Source: Coriobacteriia bacterium
GTDB taxonomy: Bacteria > Actinomycetota > Coriobacteriia > Anaerosomatales > SLCP01
Length of the DNA: 64,000 nt
NCBI GenBank assembly: GCA_030603745.1
Contig: JAUVXE010000004.1
Location: forward strand, 62,001-126,000
Direction: 5' to 3'
Part shown: positions 9,207 through 18,172 of the stretch, piece after piece
Position numbering within the stretch: position 1 is the stretch's first letter
How the letters are laid out: each line of letters begins with the position of its first letter
The notes under the pieces: model-generated
What the model saw: only the letters and a program-made list of their open reading frames with translations
What the model was told of the DNA's origin: nothing
Databases searched by the model: none
Made by a program: the position numbers and the translations under genes

Positions 9207-10508
9207 CTACGCCTCGGCCTCGGCGGCCAGGTCACGCGGGCCGCCGCCCTCGGCAGCCGCCTTCGCGGCCCGCTGGCGCTCGAGCCGCGCCATGAAGTAG
9301 GGCCGGACGGTCGCGCCCACCACGAAGACCACCGCGGTGAACAGGAAGATGAAGAAGAGCACGCGTACGCTCCCCGTCAGGTTCTGGCCGAGGTAGGAGT
9401 AGACGATGGTGGCCGGCAGCTGCCCGATGCCGGTCGCCCAGAAGAAGCGCCAGAACCGGATCGGCGTGAGGCCGGCGCCGTAGCTGATGATGTCGAAGCT
9501 CACGAACGGCAACAGTCGCGAGATGAGCACGGCCCGGTCGCCGTAGCGCTCGAAGAACAGGTCGGAGACCTCGAGCGCGGAGCTCCCGCCCGCGAGCCGC
9601 TCGACCACCGGTCGGCCGAACGAGCGCGCGATCCAGAAGCAGAGCGCCGCGCCGGCCATCGCGCTCGACCAGGAGAGCAGCGCCCCCCACGCCCAGCCGA
9701 AGAGGAGGCCGTTGGCGAAGGTGACCACGAAGGCCGGCAGAGGTGCTGCGATCGCCTGAAGGATCATGAGCGCTGCGGAGACCACCGGCGCCCACACCCC
9801 GAACCCGAGCAGGTAGTCGCGCACGTACTCGATGTCGCCGCGAGCGAGCACGTCCACGGCGGTCGACGTCCACAGGCGCACCCCGGGAATCAGGTTGTAG
9901 GCGAGGACGGACGCAACGATCACAACCGTAGCCGTGATGATCTGCTGCTGCGATACGAGCGGTGGCGGCGCGTCATCGCCGAGCGCCGCGAGCGCGGCCT
10001 GCTGCTCGCGCCACCCCTTCACCGCCACGACGGCGCCGGCGGCAGCGCCGGCGCCGATCAGGGCGAGGCCGGGAAGCACCAACGCGCCCGACGCGACGGC
10101 ACCCCGGAGCAGCAACCCCTCCAGCCAGATGATCGCGACCGTCTCCGAAGCGTAGGGAGTCGTGATCAGCGAGTAGAGGACCGAGGCGCCGGATGCGAAG
10201 GCGAGAGCGCCGGCCGAGATGCGGGCGGCGCGGATGCCGGCGGTGCTCCGACCGGTCCGGCGAACGGCGACGAACGTCGCGACGGCGCCGAGGACGATGC
10301 TGGCGGTGATGGCGAGAGAGACGTTCACCGCCATCGCGAGCGTGTTCATCTTGCCGAGGAACCAGGCGATGGCGAACCCGCAGCTCAGTGCGAGCAGCAT
10401 CGTGAGCGCGCCCACGCGGAACCGGTCAGCGAGGGCGACGCTCCCGGCAGCGGCCTCGGGATCCCCGGCGACAGGCGCCCGGCCGGCGTCGGTCCGTGCG
10501 TCGCTCAT
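9207..10508 (-). CDS. VTT-domain (TVP38/TMEM64-type) membrane protein with long N-terminal membrane region
   Basis: A 433-residue membrane protein. The N-terminal half (about 30-190) contains five to six hydrophobic helices without a recognised signature. The C-terminal half (about 195-410) is a canonical VTT domain, with LPAFVVTFANGLLFGWAWG, SWSSAMAGAALCFWIARSFG, and SRLLPFVSFDIISYGAGLTPI motifs, the last typical of TVP38 proteins. The start at 10506-10508 follows a GAGAGGAG ribosome site. It heads an operon with the flippase-like and C_GCAxxG_C_C genes. The extra N-terminal membrane block is longer than in standard TVP38 proteins. Confidence 0.8.
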   Translation of the reverse strand: MSDARTDAGRAPVAGDPEAAAGSVALADRFRVGALTMLLALSCGFAIAWFLGKMNTLAMAVNVSLAITASIVLGAVATFVAVRRTGRSTAGIRAARISAGALAFASGASVLYSLITTPYASETVAIIWLEGLLLRGAVASGALVLPGLALIGAGAAAGAVVAVKGWREQQAALAALGDDAPPPLVSQQQIITATVVIVASVLAYNLIPGVRLWTSTAVDVLARGDIEYVRDYLLGFGVWAPVVSAALMILQAIAAPLPAFVVTFANGLLFGWAWGALLSWSSAMAGAALCFWIARSFGRPVVERLAGGSSALEVSDLFFERYGDRAVLISRLLPFVSFDIISYGAGLTPIRFWRFFWATGIGQLPATIVYSYLGQNLTGSVRVLFFIFLFTAVVFVVGATVRPYFMARLERQRAAKAAAEGGGPRDLAAEAEA

Positions 10509-10592
10509 CTCTCTCCTCTCGTCAGGCGAAGGGCCGCAGGCAGCCTGGGCGGCTGCCGCGGCTCGTCGCGGTCGGTTCGATGGGCGGCCCGA

Positions 10593-11279
10593 CTACCGGA
10601 GCGTGTAGGTGATGACGACCGGCGTCCCGTCGGCGGGCAGCAGGTCACCGTCGCCACGGAACTCCACGAGACCCGAGGCGAACGACTGCCAGCCGATCTC
10701 GGCGTTGGACACGATGCCTGCCGCGCACGAGTCGAGGCAGAGGAGACAGCCGGTCCGGGCCTCGCCCTGAAACTCGTAGTTGCCGCCGAACTTCCAGGTG
10801 AACCCGTTGTCGGCGAGCTCGCCGGAGGCGACCACGAGGTCCGCGAGCGCGTACTCGTCGCCGTCCCAGGCGACCGTGACGTCGAACTCCGAGCCCTCGA
10901 CCTTCGTGCCCGCCGGCGAGTCCTTCTTCACGTTCTCGCCCGCCTCGGCGCCGAGCGCGAAGAGCAGCTCGTTGAACTCGAGGGCGTTGCCGCCGGCACG
11001 GAAGATGGCGTTCTCGCCGTTGCTGCCGTCCGAGGAGACCACGGCATGGCGCGTGGGCTCAGTGACCCACTTGCGGTTGACCTCGGCGTAGACGAGCAGG
11101 GCGCCGTTCTCCTCATCGAGCACGAACGGGTTCTCGGCGGTAGGCCGCAGCGGGGCCTCGGCGACCGGCTCGTCACCGACGTCGGCGGGCTCCTCGGCGA
11201 CCGGGTCCGACGAGGCGCACCCGAACAGGAGCAGTCCGGTGAGCGCGATCGCGAGCAGTGCGAGCGTCGTGCGGGCCAT
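10593..11279 (-). CDS. YdjY-like lipoprotein
   Basis: A 228-residue exported protein with a lipoprotein signal peptide ending in LLFGC near residue 22. After a negatively charged linker the body resembles the YdjY domain: NPFVLDEENGALLVYAEVN, TRHAVVSSDGSNGENAIF, then TGCLLCLDSCAAGIVSNA with a C-x2-C-x3-C cluster typical of the family and suggestive of metal or redox-centre binding. The ATG at 11277-11279 has an AAGGGG ribosome site; an in-frame upstream ATG would remove it from the signal peptide. It stands alone on the minus strand, before the VTT operon. Confidence 0.8.
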   Translation of the reverse strand: MARTTLALLAIALTGLLLFGCASSDPVAEEPADVGDEPVAEAPLRPTAENPFVLDEENGALLVYAEVNRKWVTEPTRHAVVSSDGSNGENAIFRAGGNALEFNELLFALGAEAGENVKKDSPAGTKVEGSEFDVTVAWDGDEYALADLVVASGELADNGFTWKFGGNYEFQGEARTGCLLCLDSCAAGIVSNAEIGWQSFASGLVEFRGDGDLLPADGTPVVITYTLR

Positions 11280-11300
11280 GCGACACCCCTTCCCGATGGA

Positions 11301-11350
11301 GCGCATATTCATGCGCTTCGCTGATGGTATCTGTAAGTTGCGATGATACC
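11301..11350. promoter_or_regulatory. inverted repeats upstream of the YdjY-like gene
   Basis: Two dyads lie just upstream of the start codon. GCGCAT/ATGCGC (11301-11306 and 11311-11316) has a 4-base spacer, and GGTATC/GATACC (11326-11331 and 11345-11350) has a 13-base spacer. They are AT-rich relative to the surroundings and could be operator or promoter elements. No matching regulator is evident nearby. Confidence 0.3.
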
Positions 11351-11421
11351 TCTCGGGAAACCTGCGTGCAACGCGTACCTCTACAGTCCGCGGGGACGGG
11401 GGTGTTCGAGCCGGGCACCGC

Positions 11422-12174
11422 CTACTCCGCGACCCCTGCCGGCGTGACCACGCGCTCGACACCCGCCAGCAGGCCGTCCGCCACCACGGCGAGGAGCGCC
11501 GCCGCGCTCGCCCCCTGCAGCACGTAGGCCATGTTCTGCACGTTGATCCCGCCGATGATCGGGTCGCCGAGCCCTCCTGCGCCCACCGCGGCGGCCACGG
11601 TCGCGGTGCCGATGTTGATCACGACCGACGTGCGCACCCCCGCCATGACGACCCGGGCGGAGAGCGGCAGCTCGACGGTGAGCAGGACCCGCCATCGCCC
11701 CATGCCCATCCCGCGGGCGGCGTCGACGACCGTGGGCGGAACGCTCTCGAGCCCCGCCACGGTGTTACTCACCACGGGGAACATGCCGTACATGAAGAGC
11801 GCCACGACCGCGGGCCAGAGCCCGAACCCGAGGATCGGGACCATGAGCGCGAGAACTGCGACCGGCGGGAACGTCTGGCCGAAGTCGACGGCGGCCGCGA
11901 CCACCTCACGGAAGTCGGCGCCGGAGGGGCGGGTGACCCAGATGCCGAGGGGCACCCCCGCGAGCACGGTGAGCCCGCTGGAGATCCCCACGAGGACGAG
12001 GTGCTGCCGGGTCAGCTCGAGCATTGTGGCGGCCGGGTAGACCGGACGCGGCGAGCGCGGGAACAGCTCCCCGAGCACGCCCGCCCAGAGGTCCTGCTGG
12101 GCGACCAGCCACGCGAACGCGACGACCCCCGCGAGCGCGAACGCGAGCGGCGTCCAGCGCGCACGCGCGCTCAC
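11422..12174 (-). CDS. glycine betaine/quaternary-amine ABC transporter permease (second permease)
   Basis: A 250-residue inner-membrane permease of the ProW/OpuBB type. It has about six hydrophobic segments and the permease signature TVVDAARGMGMGRWRVLLTVELPLSARVVMAGVRTS, including the EAA-like loop that contacts the ATPase. The GTG at 12172-12174 overlaps the ATPase stop codon as GTGA, so translation is coupled. It is the last gene of an SBP-permease-ATPase-permease operon. Choline, betaine, carnitine or proline betaine are the usual substrates; the sequence does not discriminate. Confidence 0.9.
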   Translation of the reverse strand: MSARARWTPLAFALAGVVAFAWLVAQQDLWAGVLGELFPRSPRPVYPAATMLELTRQHLVLVGISSGLTVLAGVPLGIWVTRPSGADFREVVAAAVDFGQTFPPVAVLALMVPILGFGLWPAVVALFMYGMFPVVSNTVAGLESVPPTVVDAARGMGMGRWRVLLTVELPLSARVVMAGVRTSVVINIGTATVAAAVGAGGLGDPIIGGINVQNMAYVLQGASAAALLAVVADGLLAGVERVVTPAGVAE

Positions 12175-13397
12175 GGCCGCCCCTCCCCGTCCGCGGCCTC
12201 GTTCGCGCGCTCCGCGGGACCCTCCGCGTACTCGTCCGCGTGCTCGTCCTCGCGATCCGGCGGCGCCCCGAGCACCTCGCCGGCGCCGAGGTTCGAGACG
12301 TGCGCGTCGCTCGCCGACATCGTGCGCTCGATCGCCGCGAGCGAGACCTCGCCGAGGAGCACACCGCGCTCGTCGACCACGGCGACGTCGCGGAACCCCA
12401 TCCCGAGCATCCGGCTGAGCGCCTCTTTGAGCGTGGTGTCCGGGTGCACCGCGGCCTCGCGCCAGTCGACCCGCGTGCCGGCGTCGGCGGGCGCCGTGCC
12501 GGCGTCGAGCACCCGGCAGTCGACCCATCCCTCGAGCTCGCCCTGCTCGCCGGTGAGGTAGATGAAACGGGTGCCCGCGCACGCGGCGGGATCCACGCGC
12601 CGGACTCCGCCGCGGATCACGGCGACATCGCTCGTCATGACGTCACCGACCCTCGCACGGCCGAGGCGCTTGAGGGCGCGGTCGGCGCCTACGAAGTCGT
12701 GCACGAACTTGCTCGCGGGGTGGTCGAGCAACGCCTCCGGCGCGCCGTACTGCTCGATCCGTCCGTCGCGCATGAGCGCGATGCGGTCCCCGAGCCGGAT
12801 CGCCTCGTCGACGTCGTGCGTGACGAACACCACCGTCTTGCGGACCTCGCGCTGGATCCGCTCGAACGCGGCCTGCAGCCGCTCCCGGGTGAGCGGGTCG
12901 ACCGCGCCGAACGGCTCGTCCATCAGGAGCACGGGCGGGTCCGCCGCGAGCGCCCGGGCGACGCCCACCCGCTGCGCCTGGCCGCCCGAGAGCTGCCGGG
13001 GGTACTTGTCGGCGTACTCCTCGGCGGGCAGGCCCACCGTGCCGAGGAGCTCGCGGACACGCGGCCCGATCCGCCGACGCTCCCAGCCGAGGAGTCTCGG
13101 CACCGTGGCGATGTTCTCGGCGACGGTGAGGTGCGGGAAGAGCCCGACCGACTGGATCACGTAGCCGATATGGCGGCGCAGCTCCTCCGGCCGCCCGCGC
13201 ATGATGTCGCGGCCGGCCACCTCGATCGAGCCGGACGTGGGCTCGATCAGCCGGTTGATCATCCTGAGCGTGGTGGTCTTCCCGCACCCGCTCGGGCCGA
13301 TCAGCACGCAGACCTCGCCCTCGGCGACCTCGAGATCGATGTGGTCGACCGCGGTCACGTCCCCGTAGCGTTTGACGACGTCGCGCAGCACGATCAT
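12171..13397 (-). CDS. glycine betaine/quaternary-amine ABC transporter ATP-binding protein with CBS domains
   Basis: A 408-residue OpuCA/ProV-type ATPase. The Walker A motif GPSGCGKTTT is at about 34-43, the signature LSGGQAQRVGVARAL near 135-149 and Walker B LLMDEPFGAVDP near 155-166. After the ATPase core, a tandem CBS region (about 270-375, including DTTLKEALSRMLGMGFRDVAVVDERG) matches the ionic-strength/nucleotide-sensing module of osmoregulatory members. A charged tail of about 35 residues rich in Glu, Asp and Ala follows. The start overlaps the upstream permease stop as ATGA. It energises import through the two flanking permeases. Confidence 0.93.
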   Translation of the reverse strand: MIVLRDVVKRYGDVTAVDHIDLEVAEGEVCVLIGPSGCGKTTTLRMINRLIEPTSGSIEVAGRDIMRGRPEELRRHIGYVIQSVGLFPHLTVAENIATVPRLLGWERRRIGPRVRELLGTVGLPAEEYADKYPRQLSGGQAQRVGVARALAADPPVLLMDEPFGAVDPLTRERLQAAFERIQREVRKTVVFVTHDVDEAIRLGDRIALMRDGRIEQYGAPEALLDHPASKFVHDFVGADRALKRLGRARVGDVMTSDVAVIRGGVRRVDPAACAGTRFIYLTGEQGELEGWVDCRVLDAGTAPADAGTRVDWREAAVHPDTTLKEALSRMLGMGFRDVAVVDERGVLLGEVSLAAIERTMSASDAHVSNLGAGEVLGAPPDREDEHADEYAEGPAERANEAADGEGRP

Positions 13398-14533
13398 GAC
13401 AGCGCTCCCCCCTCGATGCCCGGCGAGACCACGATGCGCCTGAGCGCGCGGAGGCCCGCGTCGGCCGCGACCGCGAGCACGACCATGGGGATCGCGCCGA
13501 GGAGCGTGAGGTCGTCGGCCTGCTGGCCCCACCCCTGGAAGACCAGGATACCGAGGCCCCCGGCGCCGATGAAGGCGGTCACCGCCGCGATGCCGATCAC
13601 GAGCACCGCCGCGGCGCGTACGCCCTCCAGCATGAGCGGCAAGGCGAGCGGCACCTCGACCCGCACAAGGAGCTGGCCCCTGCCCATGCCCATGCCTCGG
13701 CCCGCGTCGAGCGCGCCGGGATCGACGCCCGCGAGCCCCACGAACGTGTTCCGCATGATCGGGAGCAGCGCGTAGAGCGTGAGAGCGATGACGGCCGGGG
13801 TCGTGCCGATCGCGGTCAGACCGAGCGCGGCGAGCGGCGCGATCAGCAGGCCGAGCATCGCCATCGAGGGGATGGTCTGGATCACGCCGACCACGCCGAG
13901 GCCGACCTGGCGCACGGCGCGGGAGCGGGACGCGAGCACGCCGAGCGGGACGCCGATCGCGATGCCGAGGCCCAGCCCCGATCCCGCGAGGACCAGGTGC
14001 TGACGGACGAGCATCCAGAACCGGCTCGACTGCACCGCGTACTCCCGGGCGATCGAGAGCTCTGCCGCCCCGCCCCACGCGAAGGCCGCCATCGCCCCCG
14101 CGAGCGCGACCACCCCCGCGGCGCCTCGCACGCCCCGTCCGGCGTCCCGGGCGCCGGCGAACCACACCATCGCCGCACCGAGGGCGACGAGCCACGCGCC
14201 CGCGCCGACCGAGACGCGCGCGATCGGCGGGGCGTCGGTCTGCAGGCGCACCGCGGCCGACCCGAGCGCCCACACGGTGAGCGCGACCGTCCCCGCGCCG
14301 AGCGCGAGCAGGAGCGGTCCGCGCAGCCGCGATCGCGGCGTGAGCGCGATCGCGAGCGCGAGGACACAGGCGAGCGCCACCGCGAGCGCGAGTGGCCCGG
14401 CGACGAGCGCCCCCTCGGGGGCACCGCTCACGATACGGTTCGCCCTGAACTCCGCGAACGGCAGCAGAGACAGGCCGACGAGCGCTACCAGCGCGCCGAA
14501 CGCCGCGACGCGGTCGGTGCGGCCCGCCCGTAC
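13394..14533 (-). CDS. glycine betaine/quaternary-amine ABC transporter permease (first permease), start unclear
   Basis: A permease of the ProW type with signature LDAGRGMGMGRGQLLVRVEVPLALPLMLEGVR near the C-terminus and 7-8 hydrophobic segments. The only ATG/GTG/TTG in the N-terminal part is a GTG at 14429-14431, but it would cut off a clear membrane helix (VAAFGALVALVGLSLLPF) encoded just upstream in the same frame. The best ribosome site, AGGGGGAG (14542-14549), is 8 bases before a GTA codon at 14531-14533, taken here as the tentative start. The frame is closed by the TAG that ends the substrate-binding gene at 14573-14575. Confidence 0.8.
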   Translation of the reverse strand, partial: VRAGRTDRVAAFGALVALVGLSLLPFAEFRANRIVSGAPEGALVAGPLALAVALACVLALAIALTPRSRLRGPLLLALGAGTVALTVWALGSAAVRLQTDAPPIARVSVGAGAWLVALGAAMVWFAGARDAGRGVRGAAGVVALAGAMAAFAWGGAAELSIAREYAVQSSRFWMLVRQHLVLAGSGLGLGIAIGVPLGVLASRSRAVRQVGLGVVGVIQTIPSMAMLGLLIAPLAALGLTAIGTTPAVIALTLYALLPIMRNTFVGLAGVDPGALDAGRGMGMGRGQLLVRVEVPLALPLMLEGVRAAAVLVIGIAAVTAFIGAGGLGILVFQGWGQQADDLTLLGAIPMVVLAVAADAGLRALRRIVVSPGIEGGALS

Positions 14534-14572
14534 GCCGTCAGCTCCCCCTCGTGCGTCGATACGCCCCGCTCC

Positions 14573-15535
14573 CTACTCGAGGAAGCCCGCAGAGCGCAGC
14601 CACTCCTCGGCCACGTCACGGGCGTCCTGACCCTCAAGCGCGACTCTCGCGTTGAGCTCCTGCAGGGTCTCGAGATCGAGTGCCGCGAACACCGGCTCGA
14701 GGATGCCGGCGATCTCCGGGTACTCGTCGATGACCTCGGCGCGGAAGATCGGCGCCGGCTGGTAGATCGGCTGCACGCCGAGGGGATCCCCGAGCACGAC
14801 GAGATCGAGCGCGGCGATCGTGCCGTCGGTGCCGTAGACCATCGCGGCGTTCACGCCGTCGGTGCCCTCGGCGGCGGCGCGCGCCGTCACGGCGGTGTCG
14901 CCGGTCGCGAGCGAGAGACGCTGGTCCGCGGTGAGGGCGAAGCCGTAGGCGGCCTCGAACCCGGGCATCGCGTCGTCGCGGTCGAAGAACTCCTGCGAGC
15001 CGGCGACCCGGACCGCGCCGCCGCCGTTGATGTAGTCGGCCCAGTCATCGAGGGTGGCGATGCCGTTCTCCTCGGCGAAGGAGCGAGGCACGGCGACGGC
15101 CCACGTGTTGTTCGCGGGCGCGGGCTCGAGCCACACGATGTTCTCGCCGGCCAGGTCGAGCTCGGCCGCCATCTCGTAGGTCGCGCGCGCGTCCTGCAGC
15201 ACGGCGGGGTCTACCTGCTCGTCGGCGTAGAAGACGGTGAGCGCGTTCGCCGTGTACTCGGGGTACGCGTCGATCTCGCCCGCGAGCAGCGCGCGACGGA
15301 CCACGTCGGTCGCGCCGGTCCGCATCCGGTCCACCACCTCGAAGCCCTCGGCCTCGAGCGCGGCGGCAATGACGTAGCCGAGGATCGGGCCCTCGACGTC
15401 GATCTTCGAGCCGATCGTGACCGGACCCTTGGGCCCGGTGGCCCCATCGTCGGTGACGTCGCCGTCACCGGCGCATCCGCCGAGCGCGAACAGCGCGAGC
15501 GCGAGCGCGACGAGGGCCAGAAGCGCCTTCCTCAT
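14573..15535 (-). CDS. glycine betaine/quaternary-amine ABC transporter substrate-binding lipoprotein
   Basis: A 320-residue OpuAC-type extracytoplasmic binding protein. The signal peptide ends with lipobox ALGGC near residue 21. The mature part begins with the family's VTIGSKIDVEGPILGYVIAAALEAEGFEV and contains ARAAAEGTDGVNAAMVYGTDGTIAALDLVVLGDP, typical of OpuBC/OpuCC-like ligand-binding lobes. The ATG at 15533-15535 follows a GGAAGGTGG ribosome site; a GTG three codons earlier is less likely. It is first in its operon and divergent from ugd. Confidence 0.92.
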   Translation of the reverse strand: MRKALLALVALALALFALGGCAGDGDVTDDGATGPKGPVTIGSKIDVEGPILGYVIAAALEAEGFEVVDRMRTGATDVVRRALLAGEIDAYPEYTANALTVFYADEQVDPAVLQDARATYEMAAELDLAGENIVWLEPAPANNTWAVAVPRSFAEENGIATLDDWADYINGGGAVRVAGSQEFFDRDDAMPGFEAAYGFALTADQRLSLATGDTAVTARAAAEGTDGVNAAMVYGTDGTIAALDLVVLGDPLGVQPIYQPAPIFRAEVIDEYPEIAGILEPVFAALDLETLQELNARVALEGQDARDVAEEWLRSAGFLE

Positions 15536-15715
15536 ATGGTCCACCTTCCCCGGGGCGAGGCCGCGCGACGCGGCCGTGTGCCAGACGTTTCCTCTTATCT
15601 ATCCCACTCGCGCGACCTGAAACGGTGCGCGCCCTCGGCGCGTCCGCCCGGCTTCCCTCGCACGCCCCTAAGAAGTAGTCTTGTGGCGGTATGCACGCGC
15701 CGAGGAAGGATTCTG

Positions 15716-17026
15716 ATGACTGAACGGATCACGGTGTTCGGAGCCGGGTACGTGGGCCTCGTGACGGGCGTCTGCCTCGCCGCGACAGGCCGCGACGTGA
15801 CCGTCCTCGATGTCGACCCGGCCAAGCTCGAGTCCCTCGCGGCGGGCTCGTGCCCGTTCTTCGAGCCCGGTCTCGAGGACCTCATGGCCGAGGCGAACGC
15901 CGCCGGACGCCTGCGCTTCGCCGGTCCCGACACCGTCGAAGAGCTCTCCGGGATCGTCATCATCGCGGTGGGGACCCCCGCGACCGCGGCCGGGTCCGCC
16001 GACATGCGCTACATCCGCTCGGTGGTCGACACGCTCGAGGAGCGCGCGGTCCCGGGCACGATCGCGGTCATGAAGAGCACGGTTCCCCCGGGCGCGGGCG
16101 CGCGGATCGCCTCCCGCCTCGCGCCGGTGGGCGTCGACTACGTCTCCAACCCCGAGTTCCTGCGCGAGGGCAGCGCCGTCAAGGACTGGTTCGAGACCGA
16201 CCGCGTGGTCCTCGGCGGGTCCGAGGAGTCGGTGGCGCGCGTCCGCACGCTCTACGAGGGCATCGACGCCCCGGTGCTCGCCTGCGACATCACGAGCGCG
16301 GAGATGGTCAAGTACGCCGCGAACGCGTTCCTCGCCACGAAGATCTCGTTCATCAACGAGATCGCCGTGCTCTGCGACCTGATGGGCGCGAACGTGGACG
16401 AGGTCGCCTACGGGATCGGCCTCGACGCGCGCATCGGCCCGGCCTTCCTGCGCCCGGGCATCGGCTATGGCGGGTCGTGCTTCCCCAAGGACACGCGCGC
16501 GCTCGACTTCCTCGCCACGCTGCACGGCTACGACTTCCACCTCCTGCGCGCGGTCATCGAGGTCAACGCCCGCCAGCGCCTGCTGCCGGTCCGCGCCCTC
16601 AAGGCCCACTTCGACTCGCTCGAGGGCCTGCGCGTCGCGGTCCTCGGCCTGACGTTCAAGCCCGAGACCGACGACGTCCGCGAGTCGCCCGCCGTCGAGA
16701 TCATCGACCTCCTCGAGGCCGAGGGCGCGCAGGTCGTGGGCTACAACCCGATCCCCGTGGCGCTCCCGGGCGAGGTCGAGGTCGCCGAGGAGATCGCGGA
16801 CGCGGTACGCGGCGCCGACGCCGTCGTGCTCGCCACCGAGTGGGCCGAGATCGTGCGGGCCGACTGGCCCGCGCTCGTGGCCTCCATGAAGCGCGGCGCG
16901 TTCGTCTTCGACGGCCGCAACGCGCTCGACCCCGCGGTGATCGAGGCCGCCGGGGCGACGTACGTGGGCGTGGGCCGGCCCAACGGGGCGGGGTGCTCGA
17001 CCGGGGCGGACGGAGAGAGCCGATGA
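15716..17026 (+). CDS. ugd: UDP-glucose 6-dehydrogenase
   Basis: NAD-dependent four-electron oxidation of UDP-glucose to UDP-glucuronate for polysaccharide or glycolipid synthesis. The 436-residue protein has the N-terminal Rossmann motif VFGAGYVGLVTG, the central VKYAANAFLATKISFINEIA, and the catalytic-cysteine motif GIGYGGSCFPKDTRAL with Cys near residue 260. The ATG at 15716 has a strong GAGGAAGGA ribosome site. Its stop overlaps mqnE as ATGA, so it leads the menaquinone gene cluster although its product belongs to envelope sugar metabolism. Confidence 0.95.
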   Translation: MTERITVFGAGYVGLVTGVCLAATGRDVTVLDVDPAKLESLAAGSCPFFEPGLEDLMAEANAAGRLRFAGPDTVEELSGIVIIAVGTPATAAGSADMRYIRSVVDTLEERAVPGTIAVMKSTVPPGAGARIASRLAPVGVDYVSNPEFLREGSAVKDWFETDRVVLGGSEESVARVRTLYEGIDAPVLACDITSAEMVKYAANAFLATKISFINEIAVLCDLMGANVDEVAYGIGLDARIGPAFLRPGIGYGGSCFPKDTRALDFLATLHGYDFHLLRAVIEVNARQRLLPVRALKAHFDSLEGLRVAVLGLTFKPETDDVRESPAVEIIDLLEAEGAQVVGYNPIPVALPGEVEVAEEIADAVRGADAVVLATEWAEIVRADWPALVASMKRGAFVFDGRNALDPAVIEAAGATYVGVGRPNGAGCSTGADGESR

Positions 17027-18162
17027 GCGCGGGCTTCCACCTGATCGACCGCTCCCTCGAACCGATCGCCGCCAAGGTGCTCGCGGGCGAACGGCTCTCC
17101 GCCGCCGACGGCCTCGCCCTCTACCGCAGCCACGACCTCCTCGGCATCGGACAGATGGCCGACCACGTGCGAAGGCGCCTCAACGGCGACCGCGTCCACT
17201 TCATGGTCAACCGGCACATCAACCCCACGAACATCTGCGAGAACCGCTGCAAGTTCTGCGCGTTCTCCCGCAGCGCCGGGCAGAAGGGCGCGTACGAGAT
17301 GACGCTCGACGAGATCGTCGCACGTGCGCGCGAGTGCGTGCCCGAGGGGGCCCACGAGGTGCACATCGTGGGCGGCCTGCACCCGGAGTGGCCGTTCGAG
17401 TTCTACGTCGAGATGATCGCCGCGCTGCGAGACGCGCTGCCCGCCCACGTCATCATCCAGGCGTTCACCGCCGTCGAGATCGAGTTCTACGCCCAGATCT
17501 CCGGGTCGACCACCCTCGAGGTGCTCCGTCGGCTCAAGGAAGCGGGACTCGACGCCATGCCCGGCGGCGGCGCGGAGATCTTCTCGGAGCGCACCCGGCT
17601 CGCCGCGTGGGACAAGAAAACCTCCGGCGAGGACTGGCTCCGCATCCACGGCGAGGCGCACTCCCTCGGCATCAAGACCAACTGCACGATGCTCTACGGC
17701 CACATCGAGACGCTCGAGGAGCGCATCGACCATCTGGTCCGCCTCCGCGAGCAGCAGGACGCGAGCGGCGGGTTCCTCGCGTTCATCCCGCTCGCGTTCC
17801 ACCCGGCCAACACCGAGCTGTCGAACCTTCCCGGCACCACCGGCTTCGATGACCTCAAGACCCTCGCGATCGCGCGGCTCATGCTCGACAACATCCCGCA
17901 CATCAAGGCGTTCTGGATCATGGTCGGCCTGAAGGTCGCGCAGCTCTCGACCGCGTTCGGCGTCGACGACATCGACGGCACGGTCGTCGAGGAGCGCATC
18001 ACGCACATGGCGGGCGCGACCACGCCCGAGGCGCTGTCGAAAGACGAGCTCGTCGGGCTCATCGCCGAGACCGGCCACACGCCGGTCGAGCGCGACACCC
18101 TCTACACGGTGGTCCGCGTCTACGACGGGTGCGACGACCTCGCCGCCGCGGACGGGAAGTGA
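17023..18162 (+). CDS. mqnE: aminofutalosine synthase MqnE
   Basis: Radical SAM enzyme that joins SAM-derived adenosyl to 3-[(1-carboxyvinyl)oxy]benzoate, giving aminofutalosine in the futalosine route to menaquinone. The 379-residue protein has the radical-SAM cysteine motif CENRCKFCAF (about 68-77), a PGGGAEIFS segment, and FIPLAFHPANTEL plus NIPHIKAFWIMVG, all features of the MqnE/CofG-like family. The ATG overlaps the ugd stop by 4 bp. mqnA follows 10 bp later. It is distinguished from MqnC by sequence context (NPTNICENRCKFCAFSR) and by the presence of a separate mqnC. Confidence 0.94.
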   Translation: MSAGFHLIDRSLEPIAAKVLAGERLSAADGLALYRSHDLLGIGQMADHVRRRLNGDRVHFMVNRHINPTNICENRCKFCAFSRSAGQKGAYEMTLDEIVARARECVPEGAHEVHIVGGLHPEWPFEFYVEMIAALRDALPAHVIIQAFTAVEIEFYAQISGSTTLEVLRRLKEAGLDAMPGGGAEIFSERTRLAAWDKKTSGEDWLRIHGEAHSLGIKTNCTMLYGHIETLEERIDHLVRLREQQDASGGFLAFIPLAFHPANTELSNLPGTTGFDDLKTLAIARLMLDNIPHIKAFWIMVGLKVAQLSTAFGVDDIDGTVVEERITHMAGATTPEALSKDELVGLIAETGHTPVERDTLYTVVRVYDGCDDLAAADGK

Positions 18163-18172
18163 TCGCGGAGCC

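Noticed and set aside
8361-11324. Plus-strand reading frame of 987 codons
   Set aside because: It spans three well-supported minus-strand genes, has low-complexity His/Arg/Glu-rich composition and no ribosome site; it is a shadow caused by high GC.
14573-14575. TAG read as pyrrolysine to fuse the binding protein and permease
   Set aside because: No pyl genes are seen in the window, and many other genes here, such as ftsH neighbours and mqnA, end with TAG, so general TAG recoding is unlikely; kept only as one option in the start-codon finding.
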